DNA of 64,000 nt from Bifidobacterium sp. ESL0790 (GCF_029395435.1 NZ_CP113915.1:682001-746000), one strand, 5' to 3'; counted from the stretch's first letter, positions 53,260 through 62,980 are shown. Numbers and translations are program-made. Notes: a model not told the origin generated them from the sequence alone.

Positions 53260-56200
53260 ATGTATCTTAAGGAACTGACGCTCAGGGGATTCAAGTCCTT
53301 CGCCTCCGCCACCACACTGCGCTTCGAGCCGGGCATCACCGCCGTGGTGGGCCCCAACGGCTCCGGAAAATCCAACATCGTCGACGCGCTGACCTGGGTG
53401 ATGGGCGAGCAGGGCGTCAAGAACCTGCGCGGCACCTCCATGGAGGACGTCATTTTCGCCGGCACCTCCTCGCGTCCGCCGCTGGGCCGCGCGCAGGTGA
53501 GCCTGACGATCGACAACACCGACCACACCCTCGACATCGACTACACCGAAGTGACCATCAGCCGCACCATCTACCGTAACGGCGGCAGCGAGTACGCCAT
53601 CAACGGCTCCGCATGCAGGCTTTTGGACATCCAGGAATTGCTGAGCGACACTGGCTTGGGTCAGCAGATGCACGTCATCGTCGGGCAGGGCAGGCTCGAC
53701 GAAATCCTGAAAGCGGACCCGAGTGGTCACCGCGCCTTCATCGAGGAGGCCGCCGGCATCCTCAAGCACCGCAAGCGCAAGGAACGCGCGCTGCGCAAAC
53801 TCAAGCACACCGAGGCCAATCTCGCCCGCACCGACGACCTGCTGCACGAGATTCACCGCCAGCTGGGCCCGCTCGGACGCCAGGCCAAGATATCCCGTCG
53901 CGCGCAGAGCATCCAGGTCTCGTTGCGTGACGCCCAGTCCAGGATTTATGCCGAGGACTCGCAAAAGGCCATGGCCAGGCGGGCCGGCTTACGCACTGAG
54001 CTGGGACAGGTGCGTGGTCAGTTGGAGGAGGCCCAGCGTGGCCTGGCCAGAGTGAAGATGCGCATCGAGCAGGTGGAAGCGCTGAGCAGCGAGTCGAACC
54101 CGGCCATCACCAAGGTCAACGAGACGTGGCACGAGCTCACCCAGCTCAAGGAACGCTTCGAATCGTTGGCGTCGCTGGCTGACGAGCGCGCGCGTTCGGT
54201 CGCCGGGCAGATGATCACCAACTTCGGTGAGGACCCGGACATCCTTGAGGCGCGGGCCAAGGAGCTCGACGGGCAGGTGGCGGAAGGAGAGAAGACGGTC
54301 TCCGACGCCCGCCTCACCTTTGACCAGTCCACCGAACGCCGCGCCGACAACGAGAAACAGCTTGCGGCCGCCCGCCAGACGTTGATCGAATTGCGCAAGG
54401 CCGCGCAACAGCGTGACAACCAGATCGCCAACCTGCGCGAGCTCAAGGCCCGTGAGGAGTCAGCCATCGAGCTGGCGGACACCCGCGTGAAGGATTTCAC
54501 CGCGCAACGTGTCACCATCGCCGAGCAACGCGACGAGGCCGTGGCGCAACGTGACAAGCTTGATGCCGACACCCAGCGTGACGGCGAAGACGGTGCCGGA
54601 GACGCGCTCGACAAGGCCCGTGAAGAGCTGAGCAAGTGCCAGGACGAGCTCGATGCCATGCAGGAGCAGTTGCGAGGGCTCAACGCCAAGGTGAGCGCGG
54701 CGAAGGCCAAGGCCGATGCGATTGACGACACGTTGGAAAGCCGCAACGCCTCGGGCGCCCTGCGGCAGGACAAGAAGGTGGCGGCGCTCGGTCGTTTAAG
54801 CGACTTCATCCACGTCGAGCCCGGCTGGGAGGAGGCCGTGGCCCACGCGCTCGAGCAGTTCGCCAGCGCCATCGTGGTGCCCGGCGAGGCCAATATGCTC
54901 GAGGCGTTGCGCAAGGCTTCGGACGACGGGCTCGGCAAGGCCGTCGTGCTACATCCGGTGGATGGCGACGGTAATGACGGCGATGGCGATGACGGTGTTG
55001 ATGCCACTTCGAATGCCCACAATGATAAGGGCCACAAGGTCTCCGCTCTGGTCACCGCGAATCCCAAGGCCAAAGACAAGGAACTGGCCTCGCGCATCGT
55101 GATGGCCGTGCGCGACCTGCTCACCGACGTCGGCTCGGCGGACGACATGGATGAGGCGCTGAAGCTCGTCCATGACGGTCAATTCGGCCATGTGGTCACC
55201 AAAAACGGCGAGATCGTCAACCGTGTGGGTGCAATCGGCGGTTCCTCCCGCCCGCAGAGCGACCTTTCGCTGGCGGCAAGACGTGACGCGGCATTGCAGC
55301 AGGCCGAGGATTGCGCCGCCCAGATCGACGAACTCAATACGAATATCGAAAAGACGACCAAGAAGCGCGACGCGGCGCGGCTCAAGGTGGACGAGGAATC
55401 GCAGAAGCGCATGCAGGCCAAGCTCCGCGCCAAGCAGACGCAGAAGGACCTGCTCGCCGCCAAGGAGCGCGTCACCCGGTTCGCCAGCCAGCTCGACGAC
55501 ATCGAGGCCAAGATCAAGCGCGCCCAGGAGGACGGGCAGAACCACCAGCTCAAGCTCAAGGATCTGGACGCGGCGCTGGAGCAGACGCGCGACGCCGACG
55601 ACGGCCACGGCAATCCCGAAGGCCTGGACGAGCGCGTGCGCGGCCTCGAGCAGGCGCTCGATAAGGCCCGCGAGCAGGAGACGACCGCCAAGATCACCTG
55701 GAACGACGCCAAACGCAAGATCGAATCGCTCACGCGCCAGGCTGGCCTGCTGCACGACAACGCCCGCGAGGCCACCGCTCGCCGCGCCCGGATGAAGGAG
55801 CTCAACGCCCGTCGTGAGCGCCAGCGCACCCACAGCAGGGCCATAGCCGCCGACGCCCGTGGTATGGCACAACTGGTGGACGCCGAGCTGCGCCAGGTGG
55901 TCGCCAAGCGCGACGAGCTCACCCAGCAGGCATCCAGCCACGACAGCCAGCTCAAGGAGTTGCGCGGCCAGCGCGACACGGACGAGCCGAAAGTGGCGGC
56001 GTTGCAGGCCAAGGAGCATGAGCTCGACGTCACCCGCGAGCGTGTGGCCGCGCAATACGGCCAGTTGCAGCAGAAGGTCTCCGACGACCTGGGCATGGGG
56101 CTCGACGAGTTGGCCGAGGCCTACGGGCCCGCGATGCCCGTGCCGGTGCTCGACGAGAACGGGCAGCCGGTGCCGCTTGAAGGTGTGGCGGACGACGATG

Positions 56201-57045
56201 AAGATAGTGATATCTATGCCGGTTCTGACGCTGAGAATGCGAATGTTGTCGATGCCAACGAGGATATGACAGACTCCGCTGATTCAGCTGGTTCCGACGA
56301 TGCTCACATACAAACGCAAGGCATGAACCCGGTCAATCCGTCATCATTCACCGACCCTGATTTCGCCGAACACTACCAGACCGTGCCCTACGTGCGCGCC
56401 GAGCAGGAAAAACGGCTCAAGAAGGCCCAGCGCGACCTCGCCGCCCTCGGCAAGATCAACCCGTTGGCCACTGAGGAGTACGACTCGCTCGAGGCCCGCA
56501 ACAAGTACCTGAACGATCAGCGCAACGACGTGGTCAAGAGCCGTGACGACCTGATGAAGCTCATCAAGGACCTCGACCAGACGATGGTGGAGGTCTTCAA
56601 GAGCGCGTTCGACGACACGGCCGCCGCCTTCGAAAAGGTTTTCGCCACGCTCTTCCCAGGTGGCAAGGGCCAGCTGCGCCTCGAGAACCCTGACGACCTG
56701 CTCACCACGGGTGTCATCGTGGAGGCCAGCCCGGCGGGCAAGCGCGTCAAACAGCTCAGCCTGCTCTCCGGCGGCGAACGCTCGCTCACTGCCCTGGCGC
56801 TGCTCTTCGCCATCTTCACCGCGCGCCCCAGCCCGTTCTACGTGATGGACGAGGTGGAGGCCGCGCTCGACGACATCAATCTGACGCGCCTCATCAACGC
56901 GTTCAACGACCTGCGCCAGCACGCCCAGCTCATCATCATCACCCACCAGCAGCGCACGATGTCCATCGCCGATGCCCTCTATGGAGTGACCATGAGATCA
57001 GATGGAGTGACGGCGGTGATTAGTCAGAAGTTGGAACATGAGTAA
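53260..57045 (+). CDS. smc: Chromosome segregation protein SMC
   Basis: 1,261 residues. Walker A GPNGSGKSNIVDAL (about 32-45), N-terminal ATPase half, long coiled coil (about 170-510), hinge (about 525-670), second coiled coil and the C-terminal head with signature LSGGERSLTALALLF and Walker B MDEVEAALDD. The hinge contains an acidic, Gly/Asp-rich insert (DGDGNDGDGDDG), and another acidic insert (residues ~985-1030) precedes the C-terminal head; both are unusual. SMC with ScpAB condenses and aligns the chromosome. Confidence 0.97.
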   Translation: MYLKELTLRGFKSFASATTLRFEPGITAVVGPNGSGKSNIVDALTWVMGEQGVKNLRGTSMEDVIFAGTSSRPPLGRAQVSLTIDNTDHTLDIDYTEVTISRTIYRNGGSEYAINGSACRLLDIQELLSDTGLGQQMHVIVGQGRLDEILKADPSGHRAFIEEAAGILKHRKRKERALRKLKHTEANLARTDDLLHEIHRQLGPLGRQAKISRRAQSIQVSLRDAQSRIYAEDSQKAMARRAGLRTELGQVRGQLEEAQRGLARVKMRIEQVEALSSESNPAITKVNETWHELTQLKERFESLASLADERARSVAGQMITNFGEDPDILEARAKELDGQVAEGEKTVSDARLTFDQSTERRADNEKQLAAARQTLIELRKAAQQRDNQIANLRELKAREESAIELADTRVKDFTAQRVTIAEQRDEAVAQRDKLDADTQRDGEDGAGDALDKAREELSKCQDELDAMQEQLRGLNAKVSAAKAKADAIDDTLESRNASGALRQDKKVAALGRLSDFIHVEPGWEEAVAHALEQFASAIVVPGEANMLEALRKASDDGLGKAVVLHPVDGDGNDGDGDDGVDATSNAHNDKGHKVSALVTANPKAKDKELASRIVMAVRDLLTDVGSADDMDEALKLVHDGQFGHVVTKNGEIVNRVGAIGGSSRPQSDLSLAARRDAALQQAEDCAAQIDELNTNIEKTTKKRDAARLKVDEESQKRMQAKLRAKQTQKDLLAAKERVTRFASQLDDIEAKIKRAQEDGQNHQLKLKDLDAALEQTRDADDGHGNPEGLDERVRGLEQALDKAREQETTAKITWNDAKRKIESLTRQAGLLHDNAREATARRARMKELNARRERQRTHSRAIAADARGMAQLVDAELRQVVAKRDELTQQASSHDSQLKELRGQRDTDEPKVAALQAKEHELDVTRERVAAQYGQLQQKVSDDLGMGLDELAEAYGPAMPVPVLDENGQPVPLEGVADDDEDSDIYAGSDAENANVVDANEDMTDSADSAGSDDAHIQTQGMNPVNPSSFTDPDFAEHYQTVPYVRAEQEKRLKKAQRDLAALGKINPLATEEYDSLEARNKYLNDQRNDVVKSRDDLMKLIKDLDQTMVEVFKSAFDDTAAAFEKVFATLFPGGKGQLRLENPDDLLTTGVIVEASPAGKRVKQLSLLSGGERSLTALALLFAIFTARPSPFYVMDEVEAALDDINLTRLINAFNDLRQHAQLIIITHQQRTMSIADALYGVTMRSDGVTAVISQKLEHE

Positions 57046-57075
57046 CTGAAATTTCAGTTAGTAGCCTCATGCAGA

Positions 57076-57163
57076 GTGGGTGGTGGGGATATGCGATGTT
57101 CGACCGTATGACTTGGCCGAGCGGCCCGGAGCGTGTCGAACATCGCATATCCCCACCACCCAC
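57076..57163. repeat. Long perfect hairpin, repeat family copy 2
   Basis: Arms of 29 bp (57076-57104 and 57135-57163) pair without mismatch; core GGGATATGCGATGTTCG and loop hairpin GGCCGAGCGGCC. It lies between the convergent smc and racemase genes, 30 bp from each stop. Related to 49311-49397. Confidence 0.9.
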
Positions 57164-57192
57164 GGTAGATGTCATAAATGATGTGAGTTGAT

Positions 57193-57933
57193 CTACTTTT
57201 CTCGCAGGCTCTTGGCTAGGGCCACCGTGTCCTCGGCCAGGACGGCTTGGGCATCGATGATGGGGAGGTCGGGGAGGGGGAAGGCCTCGTTGAGCACCGA
57301 GAGCTCCGTGCAGCCGAGCACCACGATGTCGCAACGGTATTTGGCCGCGAGGCTGTCGGACTTGTCGAGGAACGTGTCGATCACCGAGCGGTAGCGCCCC
57401 AGATCAAGCGGTCCGCCGCCCTTCACATCGTTGTAGATGAGCGAGTGGATGCGCGCCTGTAGCTCGTCATCCGGCTCGACGAACGTATAGCCGGCCGCTT
57501 CGATTTCGCGCTGGTAGAGCCCGATGTGGCGCGAGCCCTCGGTGCCCATGAACCCGACGCGCGGGTGCGTGGCGACGGGCAGGGTGGCCTTCATACGTTC
57601 CACGGCGCCGTGTGGCATGTTGAGGAACGGCACGTCGGTGAGCTTCTGCAGCCTCGGCAGCACGAAATGCGCGGTGTTGCAGGGGATGGTGATGAAGCTG
57701 GCGCCGATGGCCGTCGCCTTCGCCACGTCGTCGGCGAGCACGGGGAACGGGTCGTCGTCGCTGCGCCCCAGTATGAAGGCCGTGCGGTCGGGTATCGCGG
57801 CGTCGTTGAACACCACGTAGTCCAGGAACTCCTGGTCGGCCCGCGCGCCCGTCAACTTGTCGACGAGCCTGATATACGACTCAGTGGCCAACGTGCCCAT
57901 GCCGCCCAAAACCGCGAAGAATGGCCTTCTCAT
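57193..57933 (-). CDS. Aspartate/glutamate racemase family protein, probable aspartate racemase
   Basis: 246 residues. The two catalytic Cys are in PCNTAHF (about 85) and GCTELSV (about 208), with N-terminal GGMGTLATE as in aspartate racemases of the YgeA/RacD type. It should make D-Asp from L-Asp. Its start overlaps the D-Asp ligase stop by four bases, which strongly ties it to that enzyme: the racemase supplies the D-amino acid for the cross-bridge. Confidence 0.88.
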   Translation of the reverse strand: MRRPFFAVLGGMGTLATESYIRLVDKLTGARADQEFLDYVVFNDAAIPDRTAFILGRSDDDPFPVLADDVAKATAIGASFITIPCNTAHFVLPRLQKLTDVPFLNMPHGAVERMKATLPVATHPRVGFMGTEGSRHIGLYQREIEAAGYTFVEPDDELQARIHSLIYNDVKGGGPLDLGRYRSVIDTFLDKSDSLAAKYRCDIVVLGCTELSVLNEAFPLPDLPIIDAQAVLAEDTVALAKSLREK

Positions 57934-59174
57934 TTGAGATTCCCCTTCTGCTTGAAGTACTGCGCGTAACGCTTCTTATAGATCGAGAACATATAGCGGA
58001 TGAGCAGCCAGCGCATGAAGTGCCGGTCCTTCTTGTACTCAAGCGTCGTGCCCCAGTCGCCGTTCTTGATCATCTCAAGGCCGCGATCCTTGTCGGGCCC
58101 GTCGGCCACATACTGCTTGAAGATCGAACGCGGAATCTCCATCCACAGCTTGCCGCCCTTGCCAATCACGGTCTTGCGGTCGAAGGGCGTGTCCTCCACA
58201 AGGTCGTCGACGAAGCAGCGCGCGAGGTTGTAGCCGTTGAGCGTCACGAAATAGCTGGAACGCCCCTGACGCAGGTTGATCTCGAAAAGCTTGTAGGTGT
58301 GGTCGCGCTCATCATATTTCATGTCGAAATTGGCGACGCCCTGGTAGCCGATGTCCTCGAGGAAGTCCTTGATCTTCAGGCAGATCTCCTCGTTGTAGTC
58401 GGGGATGATGGCCGCGTAGTTGCCCACGGCCTCGGGCGTCGGGTCCTCGAGCAGCGGATGGCCGAGGAACATCATGCGCACGCGGTGGTGCTGGTCGACG
58501 TAGGCGTTGAGCACGCGCATGTGGCTGTCGTCGCCGGGGATGAAGTCCTGCAATATCATCTCGGCCTGGTAGCCGGCGTCGTAGGCCAGATTAATCAAGA
58601 GATCGAGCTCGTCGGGCGTCTCGATGACGAACGCCTTCTTGCGCCCCGGGAAGTCGATGTCGAGCCATGCGGCGGAATCGGCGGGCTTCATGGCGATGGG
58701 GAAGTCGAAGGGCAGGCTCTTGTATTCGCCGTGCGCCACACCCTCGCGCGTGAGCACCTTCGTCTTGGGGTAGGGCAGCCCATGGCGCTCGCAGGTCTCG
58801 TAGAACGTGTTCTTGTAGCTCAGCTGCCTGTTGAGCGCCGGGTCGAGCGTGTTGAAGACGAAATACGGCTTGAGCTCGGTTTCGGCGCGGCTCAGCAGGT
58901 TGGCGTAGACGTCGCCGCAGGGGATGAGCAGCAGCGTGGTGTCGGGGTGGTCGGCCTTCATCCGCTTGCCGTAGTCCACCAGCGCCTTCACGAAGGTCTT
59001 CGGCTGGTCGAGGCCTGGCACGATGTGCACGTCGATGATGCTGCTATAGCGCGTGGGCGCGAGCTGGAAATGCGCGAACGCCTGCGTCCTGATGCCGTAG
59101 GCCTCGTGGAAGGCGCGGGCCATGCCGTAGGCGTTGATATCGCTGCCAAGTAATACAGGTTGGAATTGCTTCAT
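57930..59174 (-). CDS. ATP-grasp D-aspartate ligase for the peptidoglycan cross-bridge (Asl-fm type)
   Basis: 414 residues from the ATG at 59172-59174. ATP-grasp features: PIAMKPADSA (ATP lysine), LQDFIPGDDSHMRVLNAY, GHPLLEDPTPEAVGNYA, VANFDMKYDERD and LFEINLRQGRSSYFVTLNG (metal ligands). The pattern closely follows Aslfm of Enterococcus faecium, which adds D-Asp by its beta-carboxyl to the Lys side chain of the precursor. Neighbouring murE and racemase genes make this role very likely. It is the middle gene of the three. Confidence 0.9.
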   Translation of the reverse strand: MKQFQPVLLGSDINAYGMARAFHEAYGIRTQAFAHFQLAPTRYSSIIDVHIVPGLDQPKTFVKALVDYGKRMKADHPDTTLLLIPCGDVYANLLSRAETELKPYFVFNTLDPALNRQLSYKNTFYETCERHGLPYPKTKVLTREGVAHGEYKSLPFDFPIAMKPADSAAWLDIDFPGRKKAFVIETPDELDLLINLAYDAGYQAEMILQDFIPGDDSHMRVLNAYVDQHHRVRMMFLGHPLLEDPTPEAVGNYAAIIPDYNEEICLKIKDFLEDIGYQGVANFDMKYDERDHTYKLFEINLRQGRSSYFVTLNGYNLARCFVDDLVEDTPFDRKTVIGKGGKLWMEIPRSIFKQYVADGPDKDRGLEMIKNGDWGTTLEYKKDRHFMRWLLIRYMFSIYKKRYAQYFKQKGNLK

Positions 59175-59198
59175 GATATGTCTCAAACCTCGGTGTGC

Positions 59199-60836
59199 TT
59201 ATTTGCGGGATTCGCCGGAAACGCCGGATTGGGTGGATTCGCCGGGAACGCCGAACAGGCGGCGGACGGTCTGGGCGTCGCCCTCATAGGGGGCGTGCTT
59301 GCCATCGACCTTGAGCCACTGCTCCTCGCCCTTGCCAATCACCATGACGACGTCGAAGCCGTCATGCTCGCGGGCCTCGCGCACGGCCGTCTCGATGGCC
59401 TGCCCGCGGTCGAGCACGATGTTCACATCGAGCTTCGGGTCGGTGGCGCTCGCGGCCATCTCGCGGCAGATGTCGGCCGGGTCGTCGCGGTCGGGGTCGT
59501 CGGTGGTCAGGATGAGCCTGGCGACCCGATGCTGCGCGGCCTCCACGATCTCGCGCCTGCGGTCGTTGGCCTTGCCGCCGGCGGTGCCGGTGACCAGGGT
59601 GAGCCGGGGGTTGTGCTCGCCGTAGCGTTCCAGCGCGAAGTCGATGACGGCGGTGACGCTGGCGTAGTTGTGGGCGAAGTCGATGATGGCCGCGTTGCGC
59701 TCGTCGTGGCTGTCGCGGAACTGCTCGAGGCGGCCGGAGATGCGCACCTGCTCGAGGGCGTGGGCGGCCTCGGGATTGGCGTTGAGGTCGACGCCGGCGA
59801 GGCTGGCGATGGTGAGCGCGGCGGAGGCGTTGGCGTAGTTGAAATCGCCGTCCATGCGCAGGTGATAGACATCGTTTGCGGTAGCTCCGTTATTTGCGCC
59901 AGCGTTATTCGCAACGCTCGCGACGCTGATATGGAACGATGTCCGGTGCTTGTCGGCGGGCCAGGCCACGGTGTCGGCCGGTGTGCCGACGCTCTCGCCG
60001 CCGGTGTGCAGCGCGAACGTGGTCACCGGCACATGCGCGGCCGCCGCGTCCTCGGCGATGAGGTCGGCGTGGTCGCAGTCGGCGTTGAGCACGAAGGCAC
60101 GGCTGTTGGACGCCAGCTGCCGCTTGCAGTAGAGATAGTCCTCGAAGGTCGGGTGCTCGATGGGGCTGATGTGGTCGGGGGAGATGTTGAGGAACGCCCC
60201 GACGTCGAAGGTGAGCCCGTAGACGCGGTCCACCTTGTAGGCCTGCGAGGAGACCTCCATCACCAGGTATTTCATGCCGTTATCGACGGCCTGGCGCATC
60301 ATGCGGAAGGCGTCCATCGACTCCGGGGTGGTCAGGTTCGATTCGGTGTAGGTGTGCCCGTCCAGGCAGTTGTCGACCGACGAGAAGAGGGCCGCCTTGC
60401 CGCCGCTCGCGGCGTTGAGGATGGCCTGGGTGAAGTAGACGGTGGTGGTCTTGCCTTTTGTGCCGGTGATGCCGACCAGCGTCAGCTCGTCCTGCGGGCG
60501 TCCATAGAATTCGGCGGAAAGCAGGCTCATGGCCTTGCGGATGTCGCTGACGATGATGCCGGGCGCCGTGGTGTGGTCGCTGAATGGCGTCTCGGAGACG
60601 TAGGCCTTGAGCCCCTTGGCGTCGCAGCCGTCGAGATACGAGGCCTTGAACCGCCCCTTGCAGCACAGGATCGCGCCCGGCCCCACCTCGAGGCTGTTGT
60701 AGGTGATCGCCGAATAGGGCTCATCGGCGCCTTCGAAACGTGCCGGATCGCGTGACCACTGGTCGCCCTGGATGATCTCGCGCAGCAGATGGTGCGCCTC
60801 GAGCAGACGAGCAGCGGAAGTCAGAGTTAAAGCCAT
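59199..60836 (-). CDS. murE: UDP-N-acetylmuramoyl-L-alanyl-D-glutamate--L-lysine (or ornithine) ligase MurE
   Basis: 545 residues from the ATG at 60834-60836 (AGAAAGG upstream). All three Mur-ligase domains are present: N-terminal YNSLEVGPGAILCC, P-loop GITGTKGKTTT (122-132), EVSSQAYK, ISPDHISP, IIDFAHNYASV and C-terminal TTDDPDRDDP. The last replaces the DNPR of diaminopimelate enzymes and resembles lysine-type MurE, fitting bifidobacterial Lys/Orn peptidoglycan. It lies outside the dcw cluster, 24 bp before the D-Asp ligase gene. Confidence 0.9.
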   Translation of the reverse strand: MALTLTSAARLLEAHHLLREIIQGDQWSRDPARFEGADEPYSAITYNSLEVGPGAILCCKGRFKASYLDGCDAKGLKAYVSETPFSDHTTAPGIIVSDIRKAMSLLSAEFYGRPQDELTLVGITGTKGKTTTVYFTQAILNAASGGKAALFSSVDNCLDGHTYTESNLTTPESMDAFRMMRQAVDNGMKYLVMEVSSQAYKVDRVYGLTFDVGAFLNISPDHISPIEHPTFEDYLYCKRQLASNSRAFVLNADCDHADLIAEDAAAAHVPVTTFALHTGGESVGTPADTVAWPADKHRTSFHISVASVANNAGANNGATANDVYHLRMDGDFNYANASAALTIASLAGVDLNANPEAAHALEQVRISGRLEQFRDSHDERNAAIIDFAHNYASVTAVIDFALERYGEHNPRLTLVTGTAGGKANDRRREIVEAAQHRVARLILTTDDPDRDDPADICREMAASATDPKLDVNIVLDRGQAIETAVREAREHDGFDVVMVIGKGEEQWLKVDGKHAPYEGDAQTVRRLFGVPGESTQSGVSGESRK

Positions 60837-60900
60837 GCCGAACCTTTCTTGCCACACGTAAGGCTACCGCATGGTGTGGGCGAGAAGATGGTTGGAAAGC

Positions 60901-61641
60901 CTAGAGCCAGGTGTCGTTGACGGGCCTGCGGCCACGTGCCTGGAGCCACTTGTTGAAGGAGACGCGCCACTTCTCGTGCGCCTCGCGCTGCCAGCCCATC
61001 AGGTCGCTGAGCTTGAGCGAGCTGACCTGTGGGTAGAGCGTGGTCATCGGCTCTACGAGGTCGACGGCGGCGATGGTGTCGGCTGTGGCGTCGTGGAAGT
61101 CACCATGCGGGTTGACGCCGTAATACTCGGTGGTGTAGCTCAGGGTGCGCTTGCCTTTGCGATTGGAGACCTCGCGGTCGATGACCAGCGGGTCCACCAC
61201 CAGAAGCTCGGCGGGCAGCGGGGTGAGGTTCCAGCGCCTGAGATCGCCGGCGATCATGCGTACGTCGAAGGGGGCGTTATAGGCCAGAAGCGGAATGTTC
61301 TTGCGTTGGGCGACGGTGATGAGCTCGCCAATCTGCTCGATGGCCTCGGTGGGCTCGGCGCCGTTGGCCTCGAGGAACTCGTCGGTGAAGCCGTTGACGC
61401 GGCTGGCGCCCGGATTCATGGGGTGATGCGGGTTGATGATCCATTCGGCCACGGTGTCGCCCTCGTAGCCCTTGCTGGGGTCTCGCAGCACGAGCGAGGC
61501 GGAGACGATGGCGTCGGAGGCGTGCGTGCCGGTGGTCTCGGTGTCGAAGCCGAGCAGCCACGAGTCGCCGAGCAAGGTGGTGGTCTCTTGCAGGGGCGCG
61601 GCGTCGATGGTAGTCAAAAGAGTTTCTTGCGTTGCGGTCAT
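60901..61641 (-). CDS. DnaQ-like 3'-5' exonuclease
   Basis: 246 residues. DEDDh motifs: Exo I FDTETTG (about 32), Exo II NAPFD (about 118) and Exo III HDATADT (about 180). Shorter than polymerase subunits and with a C-terminal ~40-residue Trp-rich extension. It could act in DNA repair or as an oligoribonuclease-like trimming enzyme. It is 64 bp upstream of murE on the same strand. Confidence 0.9.
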   Translation of the reverse strand: MTATQETLLTTIDAAPLQETTTLLGDSWLLGFDTETTGTHASDAIVSASLVLRDPSKGYEGDTVAEWIINPHHPMNPGASRVNGFTDEFLEANGAEPTEAIEQIGELITVAQRKNIPLLAYNAPFDVRMIAGDLRRWNLTPLPAELLVVDPLVIDREVSNRKGKRTLSYTTEYYGVNPHGDFHDATADTIAAVDLVEPMTTLYPQVSSLKLSDLMGWQREAHEKWRVSFNKWLQARGRRPVNDTWL

Positions 61642-61895
61642 ATCATCATTCTGCGCTCCAAAACCGACATTGCACTTGGAGCGAATATTTCCGGTTATGA
61701 TAAAATCACATCGAATTTATTGTTGTATAACAGAACAGACGTTTCTTTGTATATTGTCTATATATTGTCTGATTTAGCGCTGTCGCAATCGACCTTACGC
61801 ACGATTTCAAATTCCCGTGTCGGCTTCGCCATGCCTGGATTTCCAAGCGAAACAGGTCTTGTGAGGCACCGCTCGCGTACCCCCGTCCCTTTAGA

Positions 61896-62591
61896 ATGAT
61901 TGACGTGAATGATGGCGCGAACAATGAGCAGCATGAGACCATGGCCGAGAAGCGCGAGCGTTTCGAGAAGCTCGCCATGCCGGCCGTCGATTCGCTCTAC
62001 CGCCAAGCGATGAAGCTCACCAACAACCCCGAGGACGCGCAGGATCTGGTGCAGGACGCCTACGAGCGCGCCTTTAAGGCGTTCGACAGCTTCCACCCTG
62101 GCAGCAACTTCGAGGCGTGGATGACCACCATCGAGCGCAACGCCTACTTCAACCAGTACGCCAAGGCCAAGCGCCGCCCCCAGCGCGCCAACGACTCCAC
62201 GGGGGAGTACGACGATTGGGACATCTACTCCGCCTCCGACCATTCCTCGGAGGGCCTCAAGTCTGCCGAGCAGGAGTACTTGGACGGCTTCGCGCCCGCC
62301 GAGATCATGAAGGCGCTCTCCAAGCTCTCGCCCGAACGCCGCCAGGTGTTCATCGACACGGCCATCGACGGCAAGTCCTACAAGCAGGTCGCCGCCGAGC
62401 AGGGCATCAAGATCGGCACGGTGATGAGCCGGCTCAACCGCGCCAGGACCCAGCTCAAGGAGGAGCTCACCGAATACGCCAAGCAGCGCGGCTACAAAGT
62501 GGGCAACGCCACACAGGAGCCGAAGGGCGCGAAGGCCGCGAAAAGTGCCCGGCAACGTGCGGAAAATGCGACGGAAACGGCCAGTTCGTAA
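61896..62591 (+). CDS. ECF sigma factor, SigH/SigR (RpoE)-like
   Basis: Up to 231 residues. Region 2 (LYRQAMKLTNNPEDAQDLVQDAYERAFKAF) and region 4 (LSPERRQVFIDTAIDGKSYKQVAAE ... GTVMSRLNRAR) are intact. The N-terminal start is unclear: ATG 61896, GTG 61908 and ATG 61941 are all in frame with weak ribosome sites. An Ala/Lys-rich C-terminal tail of about 35 residues follows. Actinobacterial relatives respond to thiol-oxidative stress and are held by a Cys-rich anti-sigma factor encoded next door, as here. Confidence 0.9.
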   Translation: MIDVNDGANNEQHETMAEKRERFEKLAMPAVDSLYRQAMKLTNNPEDAQDLVQDAYERAFKAFDSFHPGSNFEAWMTTIERNAYFNQYAKAKRRPQRANDSTGEYDDWDIYSASDHSSEGLKSAEQEYLDGFAPAEIMKALSKLSPERRQVFIDTAIDGKSYKQVAAEQGIKIGTVMSRLNRARTQLKEELTEYAKQRGYKVGNATQEPKGAKAAKSARQRAENATETASS

Positions 62592-62701
62592 TACATATTC
62601 ACTGTCCGCGAACTCGGGGATGTTGTTTATGGGGCAGAATGTTGAGTTATATAACGGTGAAAACTTGGAAGCTTTGAACATTCGGAAGGCAAGGATTGAG
62701 G

Positions 62702-62980
62702 ATGGAAAGGCAAATTGAGCACGGCAGCCGCGTGACGGTCAGCCAGCGGTCGGGCGACGCCTCGGTGCAGGTGAGCGTCACCGAGGTGGACGTGCGCGAC
62801 GGCGATTGTTTCAACCCCGAGACCTGCTGCGACGCCCGCGAGAAGGCGCTGATCAACGAGCTGCGCGCCCTGCTGCGCCCCACCTGCGCACCGCAATGCC
62901 TCATCACGAGGCTCGAGGCCACGCTCGACCGCTGCTGCCTGGAGGACCAGGCCGGCGACGCCAAGGCCTCATGCGCCTGA
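62702..62980 (+). CDS. Small Cys-rich protein, candidate anti-sigma factor (RsrA-like position)
   Basis: 92 residues from the ATG at 62702 (AAGG upstream). Eight Cys: 36, 42, 43, 62, 66, 78, 79 and 91, in C-x5-CC, CAPQC and a second CC. The gene follows the ECF sigma factor by 110 bp. RsrA-type anti-sigma factors have HxxxCxxC zinc motifs; this protein has no such histidine, so zinc binding would have to use Cys only. The role is inferred from position and Cys content. Confidence 0.7.
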   Translation: MERQIEHGSRVTVSQRSGDASVQVSVTEVDVRDGDCFNPETCCDAREKALINELRALLRPTCAPQCLITRLEATLDRCCLEDQAGDAKASCA

